A stretch of 64,000 nt of DNA from Plumapathes pennacea (taxonomy: Eukaryota; Cnidaria; Anthozoa; Antipatharia; Myriopathidae). The notes beneath the pieces were generated by a model that was given only the letters and a program-made list of their open reading frames with translations, had not been told where the DNA came from and made no database searches. The translations under genes were made by a program, and so were the position numbers. The stretch spans positions 1,973,501 through 2,037,500 of the forward strand of contig OZ038470.1 of NCBI GenBank assembly GCA_964036295.1. Reading direction: 5' to 3'. Below, one piece after another: positions 12,001 through 23,460 of this stretch; within the stretch, counting starts at the first letter, position 1; the number at the start of each line of letters is the position of its first letter.

Positions 12001-15000
12001 TGTCAGCACAGTTTCACTCAGTATCGACTCTGTTGCTTCAGTAAACGTCTGAGGTCGGGTGTCGCTGGCTACGCTGCCCATAGCGATGGAGTCGTTTGGT
12101 TTAGCAGTACTTTGCCCAGCAGTAAAGATGTGTTCTTGGGAATTCGATGTTGATCGTTCAAGTGTCGAGCTTTGTGGCAATTCCGATGGAGTGCTCGCAG
12201 TGGTTTGTACTCCCTGTTGAGTCAAGAGACGACAGTCAATACAGTTTCGCAAATACAGCACCGACACGTTTGTTACCTGTTTCAAGACGAGGCACAGTGC
12301 GAACGTTTTCTCATGAAAATTAGATCAAGTTGAACATGTGATTAATTTTAACCTTTCACTCCCGAGTTTAATCTACAAATTCAAAAATGCCTAGTGTCAC
12401 GAGAAATTGGCCGATATTGTAAAATAGACAGCAGTAGACGCAACTACTCACCACTGTACACTGAGCATCGTTTGGATCTTTGGAAATCACCAGGTCAGCG
12501 ATATCTCCCTGAAAAACAAAGCAAATACGTTGAATAAAAGATCGGCTGAGTCAGCTTGGAAATCTTCAGGGACAGATTACATTTGAGAATGACAGCGCGC
12601 CGATTTCAAAACTTCCAACTTTTTAAACTTATCTAATCAGACCTAAAGGTGTGACCACTCAAATGAAAGCTCTCAATGAGTACATTCTAAAAGCAGTGTT
12701 CACGTCTTTGTTGGGCAAATACATCTCATCTTCATGTTTAATTTTGACATATACTAATGCTCTGTAGCCTTAACACTTCAGCGCATCAGTAGCGCGAAGG
12801 TTCTGGGTTCGATTTGCGTTGAAATCCGAATTTTTTTCCGGGCTACCCTTGTCGCAACTGCTAAGTTGCTTCGTAACCTCGAGGATCACTTTCTGTGTCC
12901 GCGGTTCATATACATGCGATTTATCATCTATATACATCATCATATCATTAAAACATCGGGTAATAATTTGTCTTAAGGTTTTAAAACACGTTTCAAGAAC
13001 CTTCAACTTCGTGCCCTGACAATGTTACACGCTGCCGTCCTATGCTAAATATCGTCACATCAATCTGTCTTTGCAGGCTTTAGTTGTACTGTACATACCG
13101 CGAAGGACTTCTGCTCGAACCCAGGTTTCCAGCCGGGGCGGCCAAGGTACAAGACACTCAAGGGAGGCAGGGAAATGCTTTTAAGGGACTCAGCTAAACT
13201 CCTGCTTCTTTTCGTATCGCAGTCCACGTACAAGGTTAGCTCCCTCCTCGTGATACTCAAACCAACGCGTACCCACTTCTTGGCAGATGCTGGAACATTG
13301 AAGTGGAAAACTTGATTTTGAAAATACGCATCACTGTGGTGCAGAGCGATCTGGGTGCGCGCGGACTCGCGCGTTATCTCGAGTCCGAGAAGAACGCGCG
13401 TGCTTCGTGGGTATTCCATCAGGGCGAACAGGTATCCACTTCCGGAGGGATCAAGACGGAAGTTGGTATTGATGGCGAACTCTCTTAGAAACGTCCGGGG
13501 GAAAAGGTAACGGGCAAAGCCGGCAACATTGGCTCCCTTGCGGAAATGGAAAGCAGGCTTTCCATGAGGTCCATGCGTCAGTGTCACTCCCGGGGCGAGA
13601 GAAGGGTCGATGATTCCAAGTAAATCAACCTGCGTGAGATTTTCATCGAGAGATCCTGCAAGGAGATGGAAGCCGGTATTATAACGCCTCGTTTAAACGA
13701 CAACCTAGTGCAAAATGGCTTAGACTTAACCCTTTAACTGATGAACTCGAATTCTCCCTGACCATTTAATAAGAGCATTTATAAAATAACTATGATACTA
13801 CGCGCGCCCTGATTGGCTAAACAACCGTGTAAGATGAGAGTATATTACACGCTGACGCGATACGCGATGTATTTTACTTGACTAAGGTCGTGGTTTCCTT
13901 ACGCTACTCTCGTGTTCTCCCAACTTCCCGCGTGTTTAGATGAGGCTATATTACACGGTGACGCGTTATATATTTCTTGATGTAGTGATGTAGTGAGAAC
14001 GGACAGATTAAACACTTTGTAATGCATCGCTGGAGAGAAACTGGAAGAGGCAGTTGAAGTGGAGTGAACTGATCGACCCTTCCGAAAACATTATTGCTGT
14101 CACTTCCATTGGTCAGCGCTCGTTGCCATTGCTACACGAGTAAATGCGTTACCTCGTGTGCAAACCTCGTTTTGTTTTGTGCACAATATAAAACGCACTG
14201 AACTAATTAAAATTTGAGTAAGATCGGGTCTTAGTTTTGAGATTCTTGGCTGAGTCTCCCGCTTCTACAAGCGTAACACGTATAGCATTATGTCCCCTGG
14301 GACATCATATGAGACATAACATAAAGCTCCTACCAAAATTTGTGCAATCACCGCTGACTTCTGTCGACTGTGTTTTCATAAACGAGATGCTATAACTTGT
14401 CAACACACTGACAGAACAAAGTATGACCATTTACTATTTCAATACCGGATAATTCTAACTGCTACTATTGCAGCTCAGAACATCAGACGGCAAAGGTTTC
14501 TTTCTAACTGATGTTTTATCAATTTCTTTCTGCAATTTCAATTCAATCTGCCCTTGTCAACAGTAGATATCATTAGAAGACCTTTTACCTGAGATAATTA
14601 AGATTTTTTACATATTAAAATAGTATTTTTGCAATTAACTTTCAAGTGTGTAAGTGCTTTTAAGAAATCTGTTTCCTTTTTATCGGGAAAAGTCTCCTGA
14701 AAGCGTTTCGAGACGCAACGGAATTCCGGGAAATTGCTTCGCCTGGACGTTGCGTTCGGTTAGGTAACGTCTTTTACAACCCATTCGCAAGATCTGCCCG
14801 ACAGCAATAACAAGGCTAATAAGTAAGTATAATCCATTTTTGACAGACGTCTTCAGTTAGAACGTGGTCCTTCACACGAAAAAACAAAACAAGGACCGAG
14901 TTTGTTGTCACAGCCTTTACCATGCGTCTGTAACTTACCCTCCTCAACCACTCAACCTAATGTGACAGTTATATCTGTAAAAAAAATTGTTAGAAATGAA

Positions 15001-15443
15001 ATTTAACGTTTTAGCTGGGAGAAATCTTCGATGTTAACTAATCCAGGCTCAAGATTCACAATCAATTCGACACGCGTGTGCTTCGTGGGTATACTCAAGA
15101 TATTCACGATCAATTCGACTTAGCAAGATGAAATCGAGCAAACGTAAACTGAATAATGTTCTGGTTTCTAACCTGCACATTCTTAAAAAAGACATATCTT
15201 TGAAAAAAGTATTTTGAACGTTGAATTTGTGACGTTTATATACTTTAACCTCCAGCGTGTATGAATCACAGGACTGTGGCAAGACTCAAAAACACGACTT
15301 AAAAATAAATCGAGATTTAAATAAACCTTGGACTAAACAACTGAAATAGGCAACTCACGCATTTCACGGCTCACGGTTTTTGAGTCACTGAAAGGCAGCA
15401 GCACAAGAAGGGACAAAAATGAGATCGCCAAAAACCAATCCAT
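27..15443 (-). CDS. multiplexin-like (XV/XVIII-like) collagen with TSPN domain and giant Ser/Thr-rich repeat exon; 3' end beyond window
   Basis: Minus-strand gene read as 13 exons in consistent phase: 15443-15359, 13655-13099, 12508-12452, 12276-3070, 2811-2673, 2332-2214, 1959-1924, 1599-1489, 1042-980, 848-795, 605-528, 192-139, 56-27. Exon 1 starts at an ATG and encodes a signal peptide ([18 protein letters not shown]). Exon 2 encodes a TSPN/laminin-G-like domain (about residues 29-214), and exon 3 the short [12 protein letters not shown] continuation usual after TSPN in fibrillar and multiplexin collagens. Exon 4 encodes 3069 residues of repeats. Later exons encode Gly-X-Y stretches broken by non-collagenous segments such as [10 protein letters not shown] and [15 protein letters not shown], which favours a multiplexin over a fibrillar collagen. 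About 3530 codons are visible. The C-terminal NC domain, which would settle the type, lies outside the window. The product is expected to be a secreted matrix or basement-membrane protein. The 27-56 exon has the weakest donor (GTATTT). Confidence 0.9.
1224..1450. repeat. degenerate CATTCACTCACT-type simple repeat in a collagen intron
   Basis: Short imperfect tandem units of ATTCACTC/ATTCATTC fill the intron between exons 1489-1599 and 980-1042. No coding signal is seen; the short open frame across it is compositional. Confidence 0.8.
3070..12276 (-). CDS. giant single exon (9207 nt, 3069 codons) of the collagen gene
   Basis: One uninterrupted frame runs from an acceptor (CTTGAAACAG before GTAACAAACG) to a strong donor (AGA|GTAAGT). 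It begins and ends in phase 0, so it could be skipped without changing the frame. The first ~20 residues contain two cysteines (NCIDC) and look like the end of the TSPN linker. About 250 non-repetitive Ser/Thr/Pro-rich residues follow, then the 25-residue repeats, then a ~150-residue Ser/Thr-rich non-repetitive end. The composition (Thr, Ser, Glu, Val, Ala, Pro; almost no aromatics or cysteines) is that of a mucin-like, acidic, extended segment likely to carry O-glycans (inference). The next exon starts the collagen helix, so the exon sits exactly between TSPN and the first collagenous domain. Confidence 0.9.
3500..11515 (-). repeat. coding minisatellite, 75-bp unit (25 residues), about 107 copies in two families
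   Basis: The sequence realigns with itself every 75 bases across about 8.0 kb. Family A encodes units around [18 protein letters not shown] with VQVQTDT. Family B encodes units around [15 protein letters not shown] with VEVETET. In protein order the blocks run A (about 11500-9700), B (9700-8480), hinge plus short A (8480-8280), B (8250-4500), hinge (4500-4380), A (4380-3500). Many neighbouring B units differ by only one to a few bases, which points to recent expansion or gene conversion. The period is a multiple of three and no stop interrupts it, so length changes keep the frame. Confidence 0.95.
12640..12702 (-). repeat. interspersed repeat fragment related to the 25.0-kb tandem repeat
   Basis: The segment contains CCTAAAGGTGTGACCACTCA and CTCTCAATGAGTACATTCTA. 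It is the reverse complement of the unit repeated at 24975-25214. It lies in the intron between the 57-nt exon and the TSPN exon of the collagen gene. Confidence 0.75.
13099..13655 (-). other. exon encoding the TSPN / laminin-G-like domain of the collagen
   Basis: This 557-nt exon (acceptor CTCCTTGCAG, donor GCG|GTATGT) encodes a beta-rich jelly-roll-type domain. Typical TSPN features are visible: [18 protein letters not shown] near the start, a [20 protein letters not shown] strand region, [21 protein letters not shown], and [14 protein letters not shown] near the end. It joins in phase to the small exon 12508-12452. In known collagens this domain is N-terminal and can bind heparin or matrix partners; binding here is inference. 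Confidence 0.88.
13656..15358. other. first intron of the collagen gene; no gene seen
   Basis: The intron lies between the signal-peptide exon and the TSPN exon. It contains two related motifs, TATATTACACGCTGACGCG near 13843 and TATATTACACGGTGACGCG near 13945, which look like parts of a short dispersed element. No open frame with splice support was found. Confidence 0.6.
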
Positions 15444-16707
15444 CTTTGCTCTGAAAACGACCACCAAAAACATCCACGTCTACTGTTCTACTACTATTCT
15501 TCGTCTGTCCAAAGCAGGGATTCACGCTGATCCCCGTTAGTTCTTAATTGAAGGGAATCCAGATGTGGGCACGTTATGATTGGAAATACGTCGATACACG
15601 ACTCGGACACTGGCCCCACTTTTTGCCGAAGGCTCTTTATCAATGATTTCAACACGGCGAGGTGATGATAGAAGGGGTGCGTTCGTCCAAGTAGGAATCC
15701 CTCTGTGTATTGTTTCTTCCTCTTTCTACGCGCTTTGAAGTCTCCACTTTAAATAAAACCTCTGGGGCACAGAACCCCAAGATAACGGAGCTAAACAATC
15801 ACTCACTCCAATCGCTTGCAGAGTAAAATCGCGGTATGACAAGAGGACCGGGAAGTTGTCTTAACCTTTGATCTTAAAGCCCTTCAACCAATAATTTTAT
15901 CAAAAAATTTATAATTTTTTGTATAACGACAACCTCTCTGGTTGCTTCTTATTTCTTGAAGATTTTTGCAACATGCAAATAACTTCTATGTCGGCAATTT
16001 TATGTCCGTTTTGTTACACATATTACACTGTAGCTGGTTCAGTGTTACACTTGCAAATAGATTCCCGTGGGGGTGGGGGGAGGGTGTGAAGATCGGGGAC
16101 CAAAGCGACCAGCGAATTGTATTTCATTCCGAGGCAGAACCCCGCTACGCCAGACAAATGGAATTTCATTAGTCGGCTTCAATTGTCCAACGTAACGATA
16201 AAAAATCTATCACAAAATCGAAGGAAAAAAAATACAAGAAAAGGTCGTTCACTGCCAAAGACACATTAAACTTGAAAATAAACAAATTTGAAAACTTCAA
16301 ATGAAACCTAGAAACCGTTGACTATCTATCAGACAAGACCGCTGACTGCTCATGGACACATCCAGAACATTCCAGAGAACTTTCTAGATTTGTGGTCCGT
16401 CATCAAGGATCTTGTGGTGTGCATCAATATGTCAACGAAAGCTTTCTATTGAGACCGCAAAATGGGTTCAGCTTACAAAGTGCAAGCCTGCAGTTTCTAC
16501 CACCTCATTTCTTCCCTTCTTTTTTTTTTTTCTTTTTTTTTCTTTTTTTTTTTAAATCTTTCTCTTCTACCCAATATCTCACTCTATGCTAATGAGTCGA
16601 TCAATCTCAGCTGTTGGCCCACTTCCCCCCCCCCCTCCCCCTCACCCCGGCCAAGACAAAGCTGGTTATTTTTACCCGATTTTTTCCGCTCCTGCCCTAT
16701 TAAATTT
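15444..16707. other. region between the collagen start and the next gene's 3' end; no gene seen
   Basis: On the minus strand this is the upstream region of the collagen gene. A TATTTAAAG motif lies near 15745, about 300 bases before the ATG, and could be a core promoter element or chance. The rest holds T-rich tracts (about 16520-16552) and a C-run (16626-16640). Short frames across the T and C runs are low-complexity. Confidence 0.4.
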
Positions 16708-19700
16708 TCACGCTTGCCGTGCAAATTCCCCGCCCCCGTTCCAGGGGTTACAGTTGGTAACAGCTGGATATGATCGATACATAAATTCACGTGCTGGGAA
16801 CGATCTGAGTTTCATTTTCAAGTTTTGCATTGATGAATGAGGTAGCTGCCACTTATTCAAGAACACCACAACAAAACCTCCCCAACTTACCCCGCTCCCC
16901 ACAGGTCCACTTGGACTGGTTTCCCTCAAAACGGCACAGAGGCGGTTTGGTATCTGAAAATAGAAACAAAGTGTAAGTTTGGTTCTTCCCCTCCTGACTT
17001 CAGAATACAAATTCTCCAAACTCTTGAAAAGGAAATGTGTGGGTGATGTAATGAGAATTGATAGCTAGATGAGCTTTCGTCAAGTAGTTTTATACAGCTC
17101 TTGTCAGAGACTGAAATAATGTTCTTCGAGTTGGCGCGCGCTTATACACGATCTTGGCGGAAGAAGAATTACTTTCGGAAACCGAAACCTAAGTAATTAC
17201 AGTGACAATCAAAGGCCGCTGATAAAACAGTCATCGAGCGTCTCGAGCTTACTCAAACAAGTGACAGTAACGTCAACAGCACCTCTTGTATTTGTCAGCA
17301 AAAAACCCTCTTCACGCCGTCACAAAACCACAAAACGTTAGATTTGTCGGTTGCCCCGTACGAATTCACCCACGCATTATCACGCGTGGTGGCACTCCCA
17401 TATATAAGCCCTATAGGTATGTGCCACCCCAAAGGGTTATCGATTGTGAGCCTTGTGGAATAAAGTAGTAGATTTTGGCATTTGGTGTGATATTAGTGAG
17501 AATGGACAGTTTAATCAGCTGTCGTCTAAGCAAGCTATCAAACGCGAAGTTCTCCATACTGTATCATATCTTTCCTTATGAGAGACTGAAAGAAAATTGA
17601 AGTTGATTAATCAAATGCTTTACACAGATGAGTCAGCTCACATTATACCCTCATACGATAGCGTGCAAACAACAGATCGGCTCCACGAAGAAAAACAAAA
17701 ACAAACCTTCTTACTGCGTTAGATCAATCTGTCGGACGGGAAGTCGGGATGTATTTGGACCCCAAGGACAGGGAACCGGCGAAATATTTCCCGTCTGGCC
17801 TGACGAGACAGACACAAAATTCTCTCAACAGAAACAGACGAAGTCACACGCATAGCAAATCTGAAACAGTTTAACTAAACCCGATAAAACCACTCACGAG
17901 AGCACAAATATCGTGTGGCGATGTCTTTTTTTTTCTAATCATTATTCTCTTAGTTCGGTCTGAGAGTCCTTTATATAGAGAAAAGTTCTCCCACAGACCC
18001 AAGGGAAATGTATCGTTTTTTAAGCATTTTAGTCCAAAACAGGGTATAGGTTTTGTCTTTCTGGTCTGGACCAGGGCAGTAGATTTCGTTTCATTCGGTA
18101 TTTGATCTGAAATAGGGTGGAAATTTGGGCATCTGAACTGGATACTCCCAAATTTAGGTTTAAGTTTTTAAGGGGACTTACAATTAATCCTACACCTAAC
18201 CATAAACTTGGATTTAGATCAATCTTTGTTTGAATTAAGGTTTATTTTCATTCTCACCCTTTCATGCCCAAGCGGATATAATTCTCTTGCCTCAGTCCCC
18301 CACAGGTTCTCTCGCCAGGGAGCTCTGCAAACCAGGGTACTGATCAACCTCAATTTTCGGCTCTTCCAGTTTCTCATCAAACAGCATGGAGAATGTATTT
18401 TACTTTTGATAGCCGGTTTGGACGCGGTTAGCTGATTGAACTATTAACTTGCATCAGTCACACATTTTCTTCATGAATACTTGAGTATTAACCCTTTCAC
18501 TCCTGATCAACTTCAATTTTCTCCTTCAGTGTCTCACCAGAAATATATCATACAGTAAGGAGAACTTGGCTTTTGATACCTTGCCCAGATGATAGCTGAT
18601 TAAACTATCAATTCTCTCTACATCGCTCATACAGTTCCTTCTTAAAAAATTAGGAGAATCTGTATTTTGAGCTTGGGAGTAAAAGGATTAAATCAAAACG
18701 GATTACAACAAACCGTTCTTGGTGCCTGTGTGTAATTGTTTGTACAGGCTTCTTCGTCCTTTTGTATTGGCTGATGCGTGTACATATGTGTGTGCTGTTT
18801 ATGCTTTTGTGTTGTTCACCAAGCTTGTCTAATCTCGCCTGGGGGTTTTAATAGCTAATTGCTGCGAGAATAATGACAGCCTTTCAGCTAATCCCTAAGT
18901 CCTGAGAGGACATCGTGCCTGTTCCGGGGTACAGGGGCGTCTAATACGGAAGTTCTGAAAGACTTGACAATATGTTCAAGAGGAACATGTTGCGTTGTAG
19001 AGTCTGACTTTTTAATGCACCCCATGTTATGATACGTCAGGAGCCAAACGGCAAGAGAACACCTTAATGTATTAGAAAACTGAACTCGGCTATTATCAAG
19101 TTTGAATAAGTAAATGAGAAGCATTACCTCAGGGAAATTTATCAGCAAAACAAATCAAGAGAAAAAATGAACAGCTTTAGGTATTAAATCGAAATACCGC
19201 AGGCATTTCCTAAGCCGGCAAGAACCAGACCAAAAGATAACGAAATTAGATATAAAAAATGGTGACCTTTTAGAGTGGCTTAGTCATTCAGAACCCTTGG
19301 GGTTGAAGCAATAAAGAATATCGGTTTTGCCCTCAGACATAAAAGATAACAGAGAAACACCTTGAAAAATAATTTTAGAGCAACCACAACCAGAAGAAAA
19401 TAGTTTGAAAGGTAGAGTTAGACAAAAAACAACAGCAGATTAAATGAATTGTTATGAAATATTAAACTCAAACATCTTTTAAGTAAAGTCTCTAAGGCAC
19501 GAAAAACAACTATCAACTAATGTAGAATGTTCTCAAAATAGCCGCAAAGAGACTCGATACAGGCATTAAAATTCAAATGAGAGGAAAAGGGGCTGATAAA
19601 AAGGCCCAATTGTCTTCTTTTTAATTTGCGGATATGTTCCCAATTCGTCAGACCGTCAATCGCTGTCAGCTGCCCAAAGTACAAACATGAAATCTGTGGT

Positions 19701-22700
19701 TGGATGGAAAATGCGGAGTGCGGAGAAACGGCTTGAAAAATGCAAGAAATTTCACCACACTCCGCGGGTGGTTTGGGCAAGACTCCGGAAACAAGGTCAT
19801 GTCCGAAACTCGCGGCAATGAAGACAATGAATAGAGAAACAAACACAACGTACTTTGCAGCTCGAAGAAGAACGGCGCGCGAGCTCTCGACAACGTTTAG
19901 CAGATTAAAATGTCGTGACTTGTGCGGTCCTTTCAGGTCATTGACAGAAAGGCATCACGAATTAAGATAATGATTCTGTGGTATTGTTACAACAAACAGT
20001 AGTGTGTCGAAGAATTTGCACAAGCACCCCACACACCCCAACGAACGAACGAACGATTCCACCTAAATGTTTTTTTGCGTTTTGGAGAGCAGAACGTTAT
20101 CTACCGCAAAGGACTCATCGCACTTTACATAGGTCACAAGGTTGCCTCAAAATCGCAATCGATATCACTTTGCCGGTACAATTCATAATTTAGATATATA
20201 ACTCCTTCTTCTCTAGTTTTTGTCAAATCACTTTCTGAAGTCTTCAATATCGCTCCAGTCACATTTACTAATTATTTGGTGGTCTTTGGTAAAAATACGA
20301 CTCGCATATGCTTTAGAGAAATCGACATCTGCCCGACTCACCTTTTATGGATGCAGCGGTCGTTGGGCTTTCGATGCCTGAACCGTCCTCTTCAACATCG
20401 CCAAACACGTTAAGCTCCTCTTGTCCTGACGCAATTCTCAAACAGAATAAGCCCAGGAGAAGCACGCTGTAGAGCAGACCCGGGGTGTGGAACCTGTAAG
20501 AAAACGGTGGGAAAAGTTAGTTATTTGACCCTCGTGGAGCCATACCCGGTCAAAACCTTGGACTAACCCCATCATCGCGGCCTGTGTGTCGTAGTATTTA
20601 TGGTTACAAGAGGAACAACACGAGATGCGCGCACGACCGAGGTAAGTGACAGAGTGACTAAACTTGGCCAAGTGGGTTCTCTTGGGGAAGAAATTAGACA
20701 CCTCACTTTGCATCCGCTTATGACACCTAAGCATAAAACCACTTGGGAAAAAAACCCATTAAATCCGCGCGTGAAATTATACGAATGTACCGTACAGATA
20801 GATAACCTACAGCTTCATAAAACTGCAAAATAGACCCGTCTAAAGATTCCTGCACGGCCTTTTTGCGAATGATCCTACCGCTGCGGGGAGTGAGTGTCAA
20901 CAAAGATTTAGGATGACAGATTGCAGATGTGAAACTTTCGAAATTCCTCACTTGCGAAAGACGGCGTATTTGTAATTCTCGCCTTAAGTAGACACCCACG
21001 ATGTGACCTTTAGTATTTATTTTGAAACTGTGGATGATTAAGACACTAATTCTCTAGCTGCTGAAAGAAGTTTGGTTTTCACGAGCAATGCACACAACCC
21101 AAACACAAGGGATGTTAAAAAACACAAATCTTAAAAAATGTCGGGAAACATATTTTAAAAGGCAAACTCAAGGAAAAGGGGAAACCAAGATGTTTGACTT
21201 GACCCTGGCGTCGCCCGCAAAAAAGACCGGCTTTAACTCATAACCACGTGCGACGGAAATGAACTGACGAACTACTGTTTTTCCCGCGTATGTTTCGACT
21301 CTGCCATTTGAGCTACGACCCAGGTTTCATGTGCACTAATTTTTTTATTCGAAATCGAAAAACATACACAGGTTAAGGCGGGACTATATCATACCAGGAT
21401 ATCATATCCTGCATGCAACAACTTCCCTGACAAGAAAACAATGCCTGAGAACGGAAAAGGCTGGGGGAATTTCGGCCAGAACGTATCCCCCTCGGACAAA
21501 TGAAAATAATCCACGCCCGTTTGGTGGTCATTTTAAGTAGAAATTAATGCGCAGTCTATGAACTCCAGCCACAGTATTTTGCGCCTTCTTATCTCTGGCA
21601 GATCTTGAAAGCCTTTAATTATTCACTCATACTTTATATATAGTTACAACACTTCCTGAGACAAACAATATTAAAAGCAACTGTCAAGAAGCTTTATTTA
21701 TGTAGGCGGTTTGAGTCCCGAGAGGAGGGGGGTACTTTTCATATTGGGTTTGCCGTCAACGCTAATGTATGTTCTCATGCGCTTGGATAAACAGTTCGAT
21801 ACGAATCAAGAACTTTGAAAGCCGCAAGAAAAAAAAGTTGTTGGCAATCGCAAAAAGGAGCTCTTCCAATCTTGAAAAAGTTAGTTAAAAATACCTAATA
21901 TCAAGTCACCCGCATGTCTGTCCAAATAACCTCGAAAGAATTGAATGTTGCTAATGCTTGTAACTGCGTACTCACGGCTTTTGGTTTTCATTTGACAGTT
22001 CGATTTTTGGGAAGTTTTCTGTTTGAGGTTTTCAGTCTTGGCATTGTCTTGAACAAGCTAAAACACATATCTTGAATAGGGCCGGGCCGACATCAGCATA
22101 TATTACAAGATGGCGAAGACGGTTGTTAGGCCCACAGAAGGGTATGAAATGCACGTGACTGATTTGACCCCCCACCCCTCGTACTCAGTAAAGTTTTATA
22201 CGGGGAGGCTCCGTCCCGAGGTCCAAACCCTTATCCTTTCATATACCATTTTTGAAAGAAAAGGTACTCATTTCCGACATACTTTTAATAAGAAAAAGTA
22301 CCCCGCCCTTGAAAGGAGAAACTAATAGTGTACGAGAGCTGATCGAACTATCAACTCATATGTATTTATGTTGGTAGAGTTTGAAAGGAGAAAACGTCCT
22401 GACCATATTCAAGTGAAAAGTACAAGATTGCTATGTAAAAGGATGCATATCGAAGTCTAAATATTCTACACATTCTTTTCCAAATACTATCATGACTTTG
22501 GGCTGGGGTATACGCACCCAAGCGCACGTGAACAAATTAACCTATAATTGATAAACAAAGAGCTATCAGTTACTATTCAATAATTATACAACCATCTGGG
22601 AAAATTGAGAAGATATCTGACCGGATATACGCTTTGAGTTTCCCATTTCAAATAAAGTTTAGATGTTTCCATGCTCGATACTTCACGTCTATCGTCCGTC

Positions 22701-23321
22701 TTTTGACTCTCCGTGTGTTTGAAATAACAAAAACTTATAACGTACACCCTGGGGCGGGTCCAGGATAAAATCTGAAAGCGGTTCACGGACAAGCCCCTCC
22801 CTCACCCTCCCCCCCCCGTAAAAAAATCCGCCACTTCCGGAGAATCAGCTGAACTATGAACACATGCGCGGCCTTTCCTGAAAGGGGTCACTGCACTACA
22901 ACACAAGTATATAAACTACAACTTGACCGATATTCTCATGCACGCACCACAAGGGTGTGTATTTTCATATGTCATGACATACGTGATTCAGAGGTGAAGA
23001 AACCATTTTAGAAATGTTGTGAAAAAGGAACTCTGTGCTTCTCTCCGCGTCGCTCGCAAAAACCAACAAAGGATGTGCAGCCTCGTATGGTGGACGGTTA
23101 AGAATTTAGAGCTTTAAGTTACGACACAGCTGCTCTGCTCAAGAAACACAAATCCCTACGTAAAATCACAACCATCAAAACTATGCCACGATACCGTTCT
23201 TTGAACGGGGACCTATCCCAGTGGTATGTCAATTTTTTGTTTCGTCAATCTTTAACAGAGTTGGCTATACAAGATAAAGCGTGATAAAGGTTTACTGGCA
23301 GTTGTGATCGTACCTTGTCAT
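16708..23321 (-). CDS. putative small secreted cysteine-containing protein (92 residues), tentative four-exon model
   Basis: The model joins exons 23321-23314 (MTR, ATGACAAG|GTACGA), 20493-20342, 16953-16891 and 16763-16708 in matching phases 2, 1 and 1, ending at TGA. Exon 2 supplies a clear signal peptide (FHTPGLLYSVLLLGLFCLRI, then ASG) followed by an acidic stretch QEELNVFGDVEEDGSG. Exon 3 encodes PPLCRFEGNQSKWTCGER and exon 4 VTNCNPWNGGG. The predicted mature part would have three cysteines. Exons 1 and 2 are well supported by splice sites, phase and an upstream TATA box. Exon 3 has good sites (TTTCTATTTTCAG, GTAAGT). Exon 4 is the weakest and another terminal exon is possible. I do not recognise the family. 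Introns are long (2.8 and 3.4 kb) and filled with dispersed repeats. Confidence 0.5.
17385..17445. repeat. copy of a dispersed element carrying the TACTCCCATATA-type module
   Basis: GTGGCACTCCCATATATAAG here resembles the G-run modules at 41779 and 49750 (GGGTGCTCCCATATAATGG, GGGTACTCCCATATATTTC). The translated frame GGTPIYKPYRYVPP resembles GGTPIYFLYRDVPP at 49750. I interpret it as a repeat relic, not a gene. Confidence 0.5.
18488..18691. mobile_element. MITE-like element, TTAACCCTTTCACTCC family
   Basis: The element starts TTAACCCTTTCACTCC and ends GGGAGTAAAAGGATTAA, an imperfect inverted terminal repeat. Its interior (ACCAGAAATATATCATACAG, then AAGGAGAACTTGGCTTTTGA) matches the copies at 55480-55688 and 60725-60934. 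It lies in an intron of the putative secreted-protein gene. No coding capacity. Confidence 0.8.
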
Positions 23322-23361
23322 CCTGAACTGTCTCCGCGTCGCGGTTTTAAGCTGCTCTAGA

Positions 23362-23460
23362 GCGCAGATAAGGAGTGCTGTCTCCAACAACAAGCTTTAT
23401 ACCGCCGTCTCGTGCGCAGAAGAGGTGCTGTCTCCAACAACAAACTTTATACCGCCGTCT
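23362..23460 (-). promoter_or_regulatory. tandemly duplicated TATA-box promoter segment
   Basis: Two nearly identical ~48-bp units (23362-23410 and 23414-23460) each read, on the minus strand, AGACGGCGGTATAAAG followed by TTGTTGTTGGAGACAGCA. The TATAAAG boxes sit at 23401-23395 and 23451-23445, 80 and 130 bases upstream of the ATG at 23321. A start site about 30 bases downstream of the nearer box would leave a ~50-nt leader. This supports a real minus-strand transcript starting here. Confidence 0.65.

Noticed and set aside
12763-12830. tRNA-like B-box (GGTTCTGGGTTCGATTTGCG), possible tRNA-derived SINE
   Set aside because: No matching A box at the right distance and no cloverleaf pairing found; at most an eroded SINE tail.
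19517-19970. Minus-strand frame with a hydrophobic, signal-like start (FVSLFIVFIAASFG)
   Set aside because: Reading upstream in frame I found no ATG before a stop and no convincing acceptor, so it is not supported as a first exon.
21236-21326. Minus-strand A-box-like TAGCTCAAATGGCAGAGTC, possible tRNA or SINE
   Set aside because: The downstream B-box is degenerate (AGTTCATTTCC) and no acceptor stem pairs; not enough for a tRNA call.
22110-22325. 71-codon plus-strand frame in a large intron
   Set aside because: It overlaps sequence resembling the dispersed GGTACTC/CCCATATA repeat family and lacks splice or homology support.
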